Both the position numbers and the translations under genes were made by a program. This document shows, one piece after another, positions 1 to 10,413 of a stretch of DNA of 64,000 bases (position 1 is the first letter of the stretch; each line of letters opens with the position of its first letter). A model generated the notes under the pieces. The model had not been told where the DNA came from and did no database searches. It worked only from the letters and a program-made list of their open reading frames with translations. This DNA is from Helichrysum umbraculigerum. Lineage: Eukaryota; Streptophyta; Magnoliopsida; Asterales; Asteraceae. The DNA lies in the NCBI GenBank assembly GCA_949592205.1, contig CATIUR010000012.1:1946501-2010500 (forward strand), given 5' to 3'.

Positions 1-980
1 GATGATGAGAAAACCAAAACTGATTCACAACATGATCACATAGTTACTATCGCATTTTCTGATATCATCAAGGGGGAGAGATATCTACATGACGAAATTG
101 CTGATGCTTACAGAAAAATGTTAATCTACTTTCTAATATCATCAAGGGGGAGAAAACGTGCAAATGAATGCAAAAACCAATGGTGCTCATATAAAGAATT
201 GTTGCTGATTGGAAATCATCTATTTGGTTCCTATCGCAGAAACAACATATCTACAACTTATGTGGAAAAGTTGCTGACGCTATTAGAACCATACAGAAAA
301 GTTGCTGACGCTATATGGAAAAATTGCTGACGCTATAAAAGTTACTGATATTTTCTTGGCAATTTTTATTTCATATCAGCTTAGCAACGAATCCTTCTCC
401 ATCAACTGCAGCTCAGATGTGTCTCATTGATTTTCAGTCGGTTAAAGCTGCTTGAGAAGGATTTTTGCATATAAAATTTCCTTCACTAGTGTCTTCTCTC
501 TGATGACAAGTGCACTGTGATGATGTATATTCTCACTGATGAGATTGTGTTCACTGACGCCATCTCTATATCTTTCCATGATAAAGCTTTGAATCATATG
601 CCAAGAAGGATGAATTTTTGGCCTAAATTCACTCTGGTTGAAGGTCTTCCCGTTTACAAAATGACTTCTATCAAAGGAATGTGAGTCAAAGCTGAAGATA
701 TCAAAAGTTGCTGAATCTCTTGATCGCTGAAGAAGATTGTCTTATCTAAATCAGATTAGAGTATTGTAACTAAAAATGATCATGTACTTTATATTTTTAG
801 TTTCAATAATATTTGAACTTTAGTGCAAAACTCAGATCATATCAAAAGAATCCAAAAAGAAAAATGAATGGATCACAAGTATAAAGTCACTGAATGTTTA
901 AATTCTTAAACACTGACTATAAACTTTCACAGCAACAAGTTTGTCTAGGGAGCTTCAATCACAATCATTTAGGGGGAGAT
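1..980 (+). mobile_element. Sirevirus-like Ty1/copia element, 3' internal part
   Basis: Non-coding 3' end of a copia element whose 5' part lies left of the window. It runs directly into a polypurine tract (AGGGGGAGAT, 971-980) and then an LTR. It contains reiterated short words (GTTGCTGACGCTAT-like, 250-340). No ORF of gag or pol type is present here; the 70-aa frame at 118-330 is repeat-derived. The reiterated PPT-like motifs, the long LTR and the C-run near the LTR end fit the Sirevirus group as I know it. Confidence 0.7.
62..153 (+). repeat. Two extra PPT-like motifs in the copia 3' region
   Basis: ATATCATCAAGGGGGAGA occurs at 62-79 and again at about 136-153, some 900 and 830 bp upstream of the real polypurine tract at 971-980. 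Multiplied polypurine tracts are, to my knowledge, a trait of Sireviruses. Confidence 0.65.
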
Positions 981-2042
981 TGTTGAGTCACTGGTCGCTG
1001 ACCACGATGAAGTCACTGGTCGCTGACCAACTCAACTATCACTACTTAATGAAGAAATGGATTGTATCGAAGCTGCTGTTACTAATGATAGATTTCGCTG
1101 ATTGTCATTCATTATGTTCGATATTCTGAGGAAGATTTAAAGCTCAACATTGGTGTGTCGCTGATCTACGTCAGCGAGAGCCTTACTTCTTCAAATCAAT
1201 AAAGGTAAAAGTCACTGCCAGAATAACAGCTAGTCACTGAAGTTCTTTTGTTCAATTCATTCTACAAGAGCATGTTAGCTCGCAGTGAGTGAGGAGGATT
1301 GCTGCATCTTCAGTGACTATTCAATAAAGCCTCTCAATCATCAAGTACTAAAAAGTACTGTACTTATCTATACATCAGCAAGAGTGTTCCAAGTTCGAAG
1401 TATGTCCGAAAGATTACGTGGCAGCAAGTGATTGGTTTTAAGGTAACGAGATATTTGCAGTAACAGAATTGGGACCCGCAGAATGTCGGTTTATCAGAGA
1501 TCAGGACCAATCAAGCAGCAACACGTGTCCTTCCAAGATCCTATTTTGTAGGCGATATTTTAGGAACTCTTGTAGTATAAATAGTTCAGTGTTTTGTACT
1601 ATTGAGGCTAGTCGTTATATGCACCGTTCTTCTGTTTGTCAGAGAACTAGTTTGTCTAGGTGTATATTAAGACTCAGCGAGGTTAACTATCAGCGTGTAT
1701 GTCCACTGTAGTTAATACTCTTCATTGTAATAATTTAGCTAAGTGTTTGAATTGGATTAACTTTGGTTAATCTATTCCGCATTCAACACTTCGTGAATTT
1801 AATCAATACAATTCACTTTCAGCTACTATTACTTGTCGTTCTTTGATACTGTTATATCTTTAATCTGTTATTTCAATACCGTCATACTCTGTTATAGATA
1901 ATCAATTTAAAACAATCTGAAACACTTGGTAAAATCTGAAATTGTTTTAAATTGTATTCAACCCCCCCCCCCCCTCTTCTACAATTAAACTTTACACTTT
2001 GTGATTCCAAATCACTAACTAATAGTTATTACGGGACTTTCA
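981..2042 (+). mobile_element. 3' LTR of the Sirevirus-like copia element
   Basis: Starts TGTTGAGTCACTGG directly after the polypurine tract and ends GGGACTTTCA. A TATA box lies near the middle and a run of 13 C (1962-1974) near the end. The right boundary is set where homology to the 5' LTR of element A (around 20381) resumes, so the copia element inserted into A's 3' LTR. An earlier end at 1983 (CTTCTACA) is possible but would leave about 60 bp unexplained. The LTR carries reiterated GTCACTGG/TCGCTGACC words (985-1030). Confidence 0.75.
1576..1583 (+). promoter_or_regulatory. TATA box of the copia LTR
   Basis: TATAAATA in the middle of the LTR, about 595 bp after its start, as expected for an LTR promoter at the U3/R border. 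Confidence 0.55.
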
Positions 2043-2601
2043 AAAGTAAATAGAGTTATACCGAATCGAAAAGACGAACTACGAATAACTAAGATGAATT
2101 ATCCTCGATCTTAAGCTTTCATACCTCCAAACTACTAAATAAATTCGTAAAGAAACCCTAAAATTCGATAAAAGTCGACTGGAAATAAAAACAAAATGAG
2201 TTCTGCGTTTTTAGGGTTAAAAACGCGTTTTTATACTTCCTGCCATTTTGATCCATACGGCGTATGGATTTCCATACGGCGTATGGATTGATTTCAAGCC
2301 CGGCCCACGTCCACGTAACACTGGGCCTCCACCACCACATCCATATGGCGTATGGATGTAAATTTCAGACGGTTTTCATCATTTTTCTTCTTTTATTCAT
2401 TTCTTCAACTTTATTCTTCAAATATGCCTCGTTTAACTCGGTTATTGACTATTTTTGGTTCATTTCTTCATAAACGCTCCATTTCCACATCTAATTGCAA
2501 ATATGAACGAAATCAATATCTAATCTTAATTAAATGGAATAGAAACATCCAAGAATAGGAGTAAAATACTACTAAAATATAGTACTTTTGAGCGTTTATC
2601 A
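2043..2601 (-). repeat. 3' LTR of element A (inner part)
   Basis: Near-identical over about 560 bp to 20385-20952, the 5' LTR, and ends TTTATCA next to the polypurine tract. The rest of the LTR lies left of the copia insertion, outside the window. Confidence 0.9.
2229..2357 (-). promoter_or_regulatory. LTR promoter of A: TATA box with palindrome cluster upstream
   Basis: On the minus strand a TATAAAA box (2229-2235) is preceded by three copies of the palindrome TCCATACGGCGTATGGA at 2252-2268, 2271-2287 and, with changes, 2339-2357. They start 17, 36 and 104 bp upstream of TATA. The paired 5' LTR has four copies. Function is inferred from position and symmetry. Confidence 0.7.
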
Positions 2602-2638
2602 AACATCCCCCACTTGAATCCTACTTGTCCTCAAGTAG
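2602..2638 (-). other. Polypurine tract and hairpin H1 of element A
   Basis: On the minus strand a perfect 7-bp hairpin, CTACTTG-AGGA-CAAGTAG (2621-2638), precedes the purine tract AAGTGGGGGATG, which abuts the 3' LTR. The same hairpin and spacing recur in B, D, E and F. Confidence 0.8.
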
Positions 2639-4093
2639 ACTATTGATTCAAAAATCAAACTCTTAAGAAAACAGTCATCTTCATTAATCTAAATAACTAA
2701 CAAAAGAATTACACAACATTACCCTTTTTCAACTCAAACGTTTAAATTTAGAAATCTGTTAATCTAAAAACAATTATTAAGAAACTACGAGATTACAAAT
2801 GAAATAATCTACACATAACGTTATTATTCTCAAAACATCAAATAGTTCATGATGATTACTGATATTGTTATCCACTTAAACAATCTATATTCAAATAATT
2901 GAGCTCAACTTATTATTATTCACGTAGATATTCCCTTAAACTCCCAAAAGCTATATACTTTCATATTCGTAACATGCCAATATTACATATCTTAAAATTC
3001 TAATCAAAACAATCATTTTTCAAATCAAGACAGAGGTGACAGGTCTGTGCCTCAACACAACAAAGCAACATAACTTGATTTTGGTTTAGCAATTTAAAAC
3101 TTTTAGTCAAACCATTGGTGGCAGATGTGTACCTTAGTACAACAAAGCAACTTAATTTGACTACATTTTAATATCATGAGTTATTAAACTCTTTTGCTCT
3201 TTTTTTTTTATTAAATATACTGACGGAGACCAAGTCTGTACTTTCGTACAACAAAAGAAACAACACCCAGTATATCCTCAAATGAATGTTAATTAAAATT
3301 CCAAAAATATGGCATATCGCACCTTATAAATATGAAAATTAAGACAACCGTCATACATAACTAAAGTTTATTTAAAAGTAACATTCACTCCTTATTTTCA
3401 TTTCTTAAAAACTCAAAAATTCTCATATAAATTGCCTATCAATACATCATATAATGAAGCTAATAACATTTTTCATAATTTTAATATTTAATTAAAAATG
3501 TAGAAAATTTTAAAATAACCTACATTGTTACAAAATAATTAACTCTAGAAAAACAAAAATTAAAAATTAAAAAATTGGTTAAAAAATGGGCAACTTATAA
3601 CCTTCTAGTTACGTGTCTTAATGAGATAACAGTTAACCAAATTACAAATATCATCTACTTATTTACAGGACAAGTATGTGAAAACTCAACTCTTTTCTCT
3701 CCCATCTCCCACTTAAAGATGTACAATGCCCTCATTGTACAAAAAATGAATTACTAAAATGGGAAGAAGAGAAAAGAAATAAGACAGAAAAACTCCCCTG
3801 GAATAGTGTGCTTAACGGTCATGACAAGGATGATATGATATTCCCACATCCTCTCAACTCAATTTGTTGCGCTGAACTTACTGCCAGCATAACGCGTACT
3901 CACAACGCAATTCTGAGGGATCAATCAACACACAAGATTAAACAATACCAAATATAAACATACTATTCAAACAACCGAACCTAAAACTACCAATCCAACA
4001 ATAATTAAAAATACTACAAATAAAATCAGTCATAATAATAATAAAAATAGAAATAGTGTCTGGAATCATAAACCACATAAGATGAACAACATC
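2639..4093 (-). other. 3' non-coding region of element A
   Basis: No coding frame seen. Several stretches match the equivalent region of element B (13188-14282), e.g. a GTGACAGGTCTG block at 3027-3090 versus 13529-13570 and a CTTTCGTA(C/T)AACA block at 3240 versus 13720. Conservation without reading frame, plus hairpins at both ends, suggests a structured RNA region. Confidence 0.65.
3700..3745 (-). other. Second hairpin and PPT-like module (H2) of element A
   Basis: Perfect 8-bp inverted repeat GTACAATG-AGGG-CATTGTAC at 3721-3740, followed on the minus strand by TTTAAGTGGGAGATGGGAGAG. It lies about 1.1 kb upstream of the true polypurine tract. Counterparts with different stem bases are in B (14177-14198) and D (28467-28486). 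Confidence 0.7.
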
Positions 4094-4991
4094 CTAATCA
4101 CTATCATCCTCCTGGCTCCGGTACTGATGGGATGGCTCTGCATGCTGATAAGTATAGGATGGGCCAGCCTGATCTGGCTGTGGTGGTGGTGGTCGCATAA
4201 ACTCCTGCGGCATATGGTACTGGAAAGGCTGATAGGTAAGCTCTGCAGGATACTGACCAAACAGCTGCTGAAACAGACCATCCTGATAATCCAAATGGGC
4301 ACTGGTCTGATGGAAATGTTGTCTCTGCATAAACTCCATCTGGTCAAATCTCTGAGTCTGACGAAGATCCATCTGCGCAAGCTGTTGCTGCAACTGATCA
4401 AACTCAGCAGCATAACCTCTGTTACGGCTACCAGCCGCACCTCTACCTCTATCACTGCCACTAGTATCTCCTCTGCCTCTACCCTGCCTGGTCTGCAAAG
4501 TCTGCCCCATAGCAGTGGTAGGAACCCAATAGTACATATCCGTAGCACCACCATAAATACTACATGGCTCAATAAGAACAAAAGCCTCCAACTGACGTGC
4601 AGTCAACCAACCTATGCCAGGCTGAACAAGCGTACACGAGCCCATCTCCTCCTGAGTCGCCAACCCAAAATGTCTGGCCAACCTAGTCACAAAATGACCT
4701 CCACACAAACTTCTCCCATCTCTAGTACCGGTAGCTCTTTTGGACATCCACTTTGCCAACCTCCATGGCACATTCACTAACCTCTTCCTAATAATCGAAC
4801 TCAAATAAAACAAATCAGGCCTAGAAACTTTCTCAGGCCCCTCCTTACGACCAACGATGGTGTAAGTCAACAATCTGTGAATGAGTCGATGACGGGGATC
4901 TCGAATAGCTCTATAAGAAGGTGTCGAACCACCATAATGACCCTGGGCAATAAATTGCCACTCTTGTGCAACCTCCAAATTAGATAGCTTC
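4094..4991 (-). pseudogene. ORF2 of element A, 3' part (ATHILA-ORF1-like), split by solo LTR G1
   Basis: C-terminal 298 codons or so of ORF2. It joins in frame to the 5' part at 8578-9107 once the solo LTR and one copy of its GCTTC duplication are discounted. The ancestral protein was about 475 aa with no other stop. This half contains an RGG-like basic stretch (RGRGDTSGSDRGRG), then a Gln/Met-rich helix-prone segment (repeated Q, QRFDQMEFMQRQ), then a Pro-rich acidic tail. That suggests an RNA-binding or assembly role, which is inference. The frame is otherwise open, so A may have been intact until the G1 insertion. Overlapping plus-strand frames here are shadows. Confidence 0.75.
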
Positions 4992-6856
4992 TGTGACACC
5001 CGACGATTTAGGGTTACTGATTAACCTACTAGAAATCCTAATTACGTGTGTTTAGTTTAGTATTAGGCTAAATACTTGTAATTACTTGTAACTATTTGTG
5101 TATTTATGTGAATATACACTCCCGTAATTGATTATATTACGCTTATGTAATTAGTTGTAATTACACTTACGCAATTTGGTGAAATTGTGCAAAACAACCG
5201 GACGGAGTCTGACACAGTATAAATACGACGTTGGTGAAAACATTTCTATAGATAACTTTAATATATTTTTAGAAGTCATTTATCATATATTATTATTTTG
5301 TTAAAATAATACACGAAAAACTAAGGCATTTTGGCTAAAACGTCTCAAACGCAACAGAAACGCGCGGAACGCGCCCGACAATCGAACGAAAGTCAAAATA
5401 TATATATTTATAAATTAAAATATATTATTTTGTATGAAATTATTATTGAAAACATCGTATTATGATTCGTCAATAAAAACGTCTATTTAAAACGTTACGC
5501 GATTAAAACTCCGTACGACTAGCGCGCGAATCGAGGCCGATGAGTTAACGGAATATTTTTATTAATGTCTCAAGTATTTAGAATAAATATTTCAAGTGAA
5601 AATATCGAAATTAAAAGTAGTCACTTAAAAACGAGTATAAACTATTTATCGTACGAATAAACGTCTAAACAATCGAGTAAACGAACGGAGAACGTAACTA
5701 ATTACATGGGAAATGAGAAATGATCAAAATACCCTTTGTGGGGCCCCCTATGGGCTGGCCACCACCTCCCATACCACCCTCTCTTATCTCATGCAAAACA
5801 ATGATGAGATTCTTCTTTACTTCACCACACAAATCACATGCAAAACCTCATTCACTCTCTCCACTCAACTCTTTCATTTTCTCTCAATAATTTCTTCAAC
5901 TCTCTCTCAACTTTGCTGAGATACTCCAGCCCTCAAACCACCCTTATACCACCCTAATCCACCATTGAAACACCCACATCTTGAAGATAAAACAAGCAAA
6001 GGAAGCAAAGAAGCAAGAACATCATCATCATCTTCCTCTTTCTCCTTCATTTTCTTGGTATAAATCACCTAAACTCCTCATTTAAATACTTTCATACTAC
6101 TGATTTATATGTTATTATGTTCATCTAACACTAATATGTCCAAAATTGTGGTTGAAAATCGTTTTTATATATCATATGTTAACATGCACAAATCTGCCCA
6201 GAAAAGTCAGACTCAAAGAAAAATCCGTATAAAATCAAATATTGAGAGTTAGAAGTCGAATTTTTTTTTAAAATTTGCGTATCGAAAAGATCTACAACTT
6301 TCGTGTTTTACACTTTGACCAGAAACGAACCCATTTTTACGAATAACCTGATCTTTGAGACTGCCTGAGTAAAAGTCGTAATATGTGTTCGGAACTTTCT
6401 CGGAATTAATTAAATATGTTAATGGACATATTGGAAGCTGAAAATTTGATATGTTAGTCTAGACTCATAGTAGATCAGTTGGTAAAAATTTGGAAGTTTA
6501 ATTTGGACTAGAGATAGGTGAAATCAGTTGGCGTAATAACCAGACAAAAACCGAAACATGGAATCTTGAAGTTGTAAAGTACATTTTAAAAACCGACACC
6601 TCGAAATAATCCCGATATGAACCGATATATTTTATAAGCTTATTTAACTGAAATGTGGGTTGGGTAAAAGTTTCGGGTCAAACCTAGTCGGTTTGACCAA
6701 GTCAACAAAAACGGCTCGGTTTATAAAAACGACAAAACTTACTATTTTTGGAAAGTGGTAACAAAAATGGGTTTGGATGACTTAGTTAGTAACTTGGACC
6801 AAAGACTAAACTTAGAAAGTTTCCCGAATTAGAAACCGACACTTAGAACATTTTCT

Positions 6857-7105
6857 GAAAATATCCTAAGTCTCAAGTAGAAACACTAACCTAGTGATGC
6901 TACATTTTGCTAGTGATGCTACAATTTATGAAAATATCCTAAGTCTCAAGTAGAGACACTAACCTAGTGATGCCACATTTACTAGTGTTGCTACATTTTG
7001 CTAGTGATACTACAATTTCTGAAAATATCCTAAGTCTCAAGTAGAGACACTAACATAGTGATGCCACATTTACTAGTGTTGCCACATTTTGCTAGTGATG
7101 CTACA
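6857..7105. repeat. Three-copy tandem repeat private to G1
   Basis: Units starting GAAAATATCCTAAGTCTCAA at 6857, 6930 and 7021 (periods 73 and 91 bp), containing CTAGTGATGCTACA sub-repeats. The region is absent from both G2 LTRs, where flanking sequence goes straight into the W-box array. Confidence 0.85.
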
Positions 7106-7382
7106 GTTTGACCAGGTTTGACCAACTTTGACCAGTTTGACCAGGTTTGACCAGGTTTGACCAACCTTGACCAACTTTGACCAGTTTGACCAGGTTTGAC
7201 CAACTTTGACCAGTTTGACCAGGTTTGACCAACTTTGACCAGGTTTGACCAACCTTGACCAGTTTGACCAGGTTTGACCAACTTTGACCAGGTTTGACCA
7301 ACTTTGACCAGTTTGACCAGGTTTGACCAGGTTTGAGCAGGTTTGACCAGCTTTGACCAACGAGTTGACCAACTTTGACCTA
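7106..7382 (+). repeat. TTGACC minisatellite (W-box array) in solo LTR G1
   Basis: About 27 copies of TTGACC spaced 9-12 bp apart (units such as TTTGACCAACTTTGACCAG). TTGAC[C/T] is the W-box core bound by WRKY transcription factors. The minus-strand frames full of VKPGQTGQSW across it are repeat artefacts. Confidence 0.85.
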
Positions 7383-8577
7383 CGGTTTAAGACTTATACA
7401 AACTAAAATAATTGGTTTGCAACACACGATATGTACTAATGAATAGTTTACAGCAAAACAAACTTGATAATAATGTCTAAATGAATTATTATTACAAACT
7501 TTCACCAACGGGTCGTACACGTTTTTAAGAAACGAATTTGAACAACTTATTTGGACATACTAGTTGATGAACTAGCTTTAGGTGGACATTAACCCTCCAC
7601 CTACACGATTGGCTTAAGTGGACATTAACCCCCATTTATACAATCGCTATAGATGGTCTTTTAAGACATCTACTTACACAACCTTATACGTTTAGGACGT
7701 TAGAAGGTTGAGCTTTGGACCTTGCTTGTTATTTGATAATTGCTTGCTACTTGATAATCTAAGGTGAGTTTCATAGCCCCTCTTTTTACTGTTTTATAAC
7801 TATTTTGGGGGAGAATACATGCTCTGTTTTATAAACTGTTTTACATATGAACGCAAGTAACGAAAACTGTTATACTTATTGCATGAGTAACTAAACCAAA
7901 CTACGATGGCCCCTAACAAATATCATAGTATGTTAATACTAAGCGCGAACATTATGGATAGATCTATCGGGACCTGACAATCCGCCATCCGGGTTAGTCG
8001 CTCTAACCACTATACGGATGCATAATATTTCGTACAGCCGAGTGTACTGGTTACACACTCACTGGGGGTAAACAACTACGGTTAAGCTTCGGACTATGAG
8101 CTCATGGCAATAGTATACTATGATTTACTTTGGCATTCGTGCAACTTTGACAACTATGAAATCTTGTGGTTCATACTATGATTTTAACTGCGTAAACCTA
8201 TGAACTCACCAACTTTATGTTGACCTTTTAGTATGTATTTCTCAGGTTCACATACGCAGTAGGACTTCCCACGGGAAACAAGGCAGTAGGATGCTTTTGG
8301 AAAGCATTAGCTCGAGTCGCATGTTTTCACAAACAACAAGAGATTAGATTGCATTACGATATTTTGTATCAACATTTATGTATTAGAAATCTCTAACGGT
8401 TTATGCGAACTCCAGATATTTTGTAAACATTTGAATTATGGTAATGTGATATTTTTCAAACGTCTCATATAGAGGTCGTTTGCTTTAATCTTTGTGTTGT
8501 GATATTTGATTTGGTCGGCGCCCCCGTGACACCTCATGTTTCCGCTGCCACGTGTTTCTGGGGGGTGCGACAGCTTC

Positions 8578-9107
8578 TTCACAGCACCTGCAGAAATATG
8601 AGCTAGGAAATGGGGATTATCAAGCTCATTCGGCTCATATAATCCAATCCCGAGAGCAAACTGAATCAATGACATCCGCCTAGGTATCCCACCAAGCTGA
8701 AAGTAAATAGAATCCTCAGTCCACTGAGTCGACCTGTGGTCAAACCTGAATGTACTATAAAACTCAACAACCAACTCTCTGTAGATAACCTCCCTGATAC
8801 TGAACAACCGAGACCAAGCATATGAAACAAACCCAATATTGCCATCCGCAAGTACGTATGGAATAGAAAGCAAATTCCTAATGGCTTCAGCACCATTAGT
8901 AAACCCATCTCTGGCAATCACATGCTCTAAAACGTTCCAGTTCACAGCATCAAAAACCTCAATCGACTGACCAATATTTGCTGTCAGACGCTCTCTAAAC
9001 TGATTTCTGGCGGTCTCAGAATATGAATCATGAAAGTTGAGATATCTATGGGGTCGGATCATTGGGTTCCCCAGAGCCTGACCTCCTCGAGCTCTCCTGC
9101 TAGACAT
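8578..9107 (-). pseudogene. ORF2 of element A, 5' part (ATHILA-ORF1-like)
   Basis: Start chosen at 9107 (MSSRRARGG), six bases after a strong splice acceptor (TTGTTTTGTTTAGCAG ends at 9113). The segment RELVVEFYSTF..IYFQLGGIPRRMSLIQFALGIGLY is typical of the plant retrotransposon ORF-1 family (ATHILA ORF-1 type, function unknown). ORF2 of element D aligns with the same block (HHISVADLGVYLGLY). The frame is interrupted only by solo LTR G1, after residue 176 or so. ORF2 follows ORF1 and precedes the 3' non-coding region, the position where other lineages carry an env-like or extra ORF. Confidence 0.75.
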
Positions 9108-9112
9108 TTTAA

Positions 9113-9812
9113 CTGCTAAACAAAACAATTGTTAATAACTCAAATAAACAGTTAATGCAAAAAGGTCACTAAAAATTTTGGTAGCACTTCTGCTAAAAAT
9201 GGAATAAACCACCATAAAGGTTTAGCCTAAAACTACCGCAACAATCAATTTCATAACCCTAAATTGCATTTCGAAACAACATTACTCAAATTGCTAATAA
9301 TATATAAACTTAGTTAATAATCATGGCAATTATCAATTCAAAGTGAACTATAATAACTTGGTACCAAAATGAACATAAAAATAATCACTTTTTACCATCA
9401 CTAATATTTAGTCTCAGTAACTAGCAATCATTAACAATATTCAATCTTGAATTATCACAATCACAAACTAGAACACGATAATTACATAACCGTAATCACA
9501 AACATATGTGTACCAAACAAACATTTGCATTAATCATTATGTATCCAGAAACTAACAAGTATCAAATCAAAACATAGCAACATTGAGTACATATCATAAT
9601 CACATTCTTTAAACACTAACGGATAATTCGAATAACACAATATATATAATACATTACAAAAATGAGCATGGCATTGCATAATATATGATAACAAGAACAT
9701 AATTCAATCATAAAAGCCTCATACTCAAATTCGAAATACCCAAATCTCATACATAAACCCTAACTTCCAATCATGCAATTTAACCAACGAAAATGAAAAT
9801 CGGAAGTTATAC
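9113..9812 (-). other. Predicted intron in the 5' UTR of ORF2 (element A)
   Basis: Donor CTACAAG|GTATAACTTCC at 9813/9812 and acceptor TTTAGCAG at 9113 enclose 700 bp of AT-rich sequence without coding potential. ORF2 of element D has an intron at the same place. Splice use is predicted from consensus only. Confidence 0.55.
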
Positions 9813-9961
9813 CTTGTAGAGGAAAGTGCGTAGAACACGAAAATATAAAAATGGGTAAGAATGCGTGGCCGGAAGTTGCGGTTGGGTGGTGGCAGATTGC
9901 AGCCGTAGGTGGTGGTGGTGATTTTGAGTTTTGAAAATGGAGAAGAAGAGAGGCTGTAGCC
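9813..9961 (-). other. Predicted first (5' UTR) exon of the ORF2 gene of A
   Basis: Starts downstream of the internal TATA-like element with a pyrimidine-rich leader (CTCTCTTCTTCTCC), typical of plant 5' UTRs, and ends at the predicted donor. Confidence 0.45.
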
Positions 9962-10093
9962 GGTTTATGCATTTTTTGATCCATACGGCGTATGGATTTC
10001 CATACGGCGTATGGATTAAAAAGCCCAGGTCAATTCATTAAACCCAGTCAACGCGCAGCCCACGGCCCAACTTCAATCCATACGGCGTATGGA
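9962..10093 (-). promoter_or_regulatory. Internal promoter for ORF2 of A, copying the LTR palindrome cluster
   Basis: A TATA-like GCATAAACC (9962-9970) is preceded on the minus strand by three perfect copies of TCCATACGGCGTATGGA at 9980-9996, 9999-10015 and 10077-10093. Spacing (about 11, 30 and 108 bp from TATA) mirrors the A LTR (17, 36 and 104). Spacer text is only weakly similar (both have AAGCCC next to the second copy). The match in order and spacing argues for function as a second promoter. Confidence 0.65.
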
Positions 10094-10413
10094 ATGAAAA
10101 TCAGAAATTTTTTTAAACTCGATTTTCAAACTACTTTTTAACCAAAATCCAACACTTATTCAATATAACTAAATTCCAAACCTAGAGGAGAATCACAACT
10201 TCAAATTCTTCACAATTCCACACTATACATAAACAAAATAAATTAACAATCTATAAAATAAAAATAATACTTAAATAATACTCAAAATAATATTCAAAAT
10301 CCAATCACACAATAATAAAATAAACTCCAAAATAAATAATGTCTAAAACATATTCCAATGAAATAGAAGTGACAGAAGTTCAAAGCAATGATAAAATGAT
10401 GCAAAAGATGAAA
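10094..10413. other. AT-rich spacer between ORF1 and the internal promoter of A
   Basis: Poly-A/T-rich, no ORF or repeat recognised. Confidence 0.5.

Larger units (their letters stand above)
4992..8572 (+). mobile_element. Solo LTR G1 (chromovirus-type Ty3/gypsy), target duplication GCTTC
   Basis: Begins TGTGACACCCG and ends GGGGGGTGCGACA. It is flanked by perfect 5-bp repeats GCTTC (4987-4991 and 8573-8577). It matches both LTRs of G2 (52900-56000, 58261-60564) along its length but has no internal region, so it is a solo LTR left by LTR-LTR recombination. It interrupts ORF2 of element A. It is about 480 bp longer than the G2 LTR, largely from a tandem repeat (6857-7105) and a longer W-box array. 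ORFs inside it are repeat-derived. Confidence 0.92.

Noticed and set aside
4082..4780. 232-aa plus-strand ORF
   Set aside because: Antisense shadow of ORF2 of element A; low-complexity Leu/Thr/Ser composition.
7030..7372. Minus-strand ORFs rich in VKPGQTGQSW (also 54624-54848 and 59984-60208) as repeat proteins
   Set aside because: They are translations of the TTGACC minisatellite; the array length changes between LTRs and no start or family is conserved.
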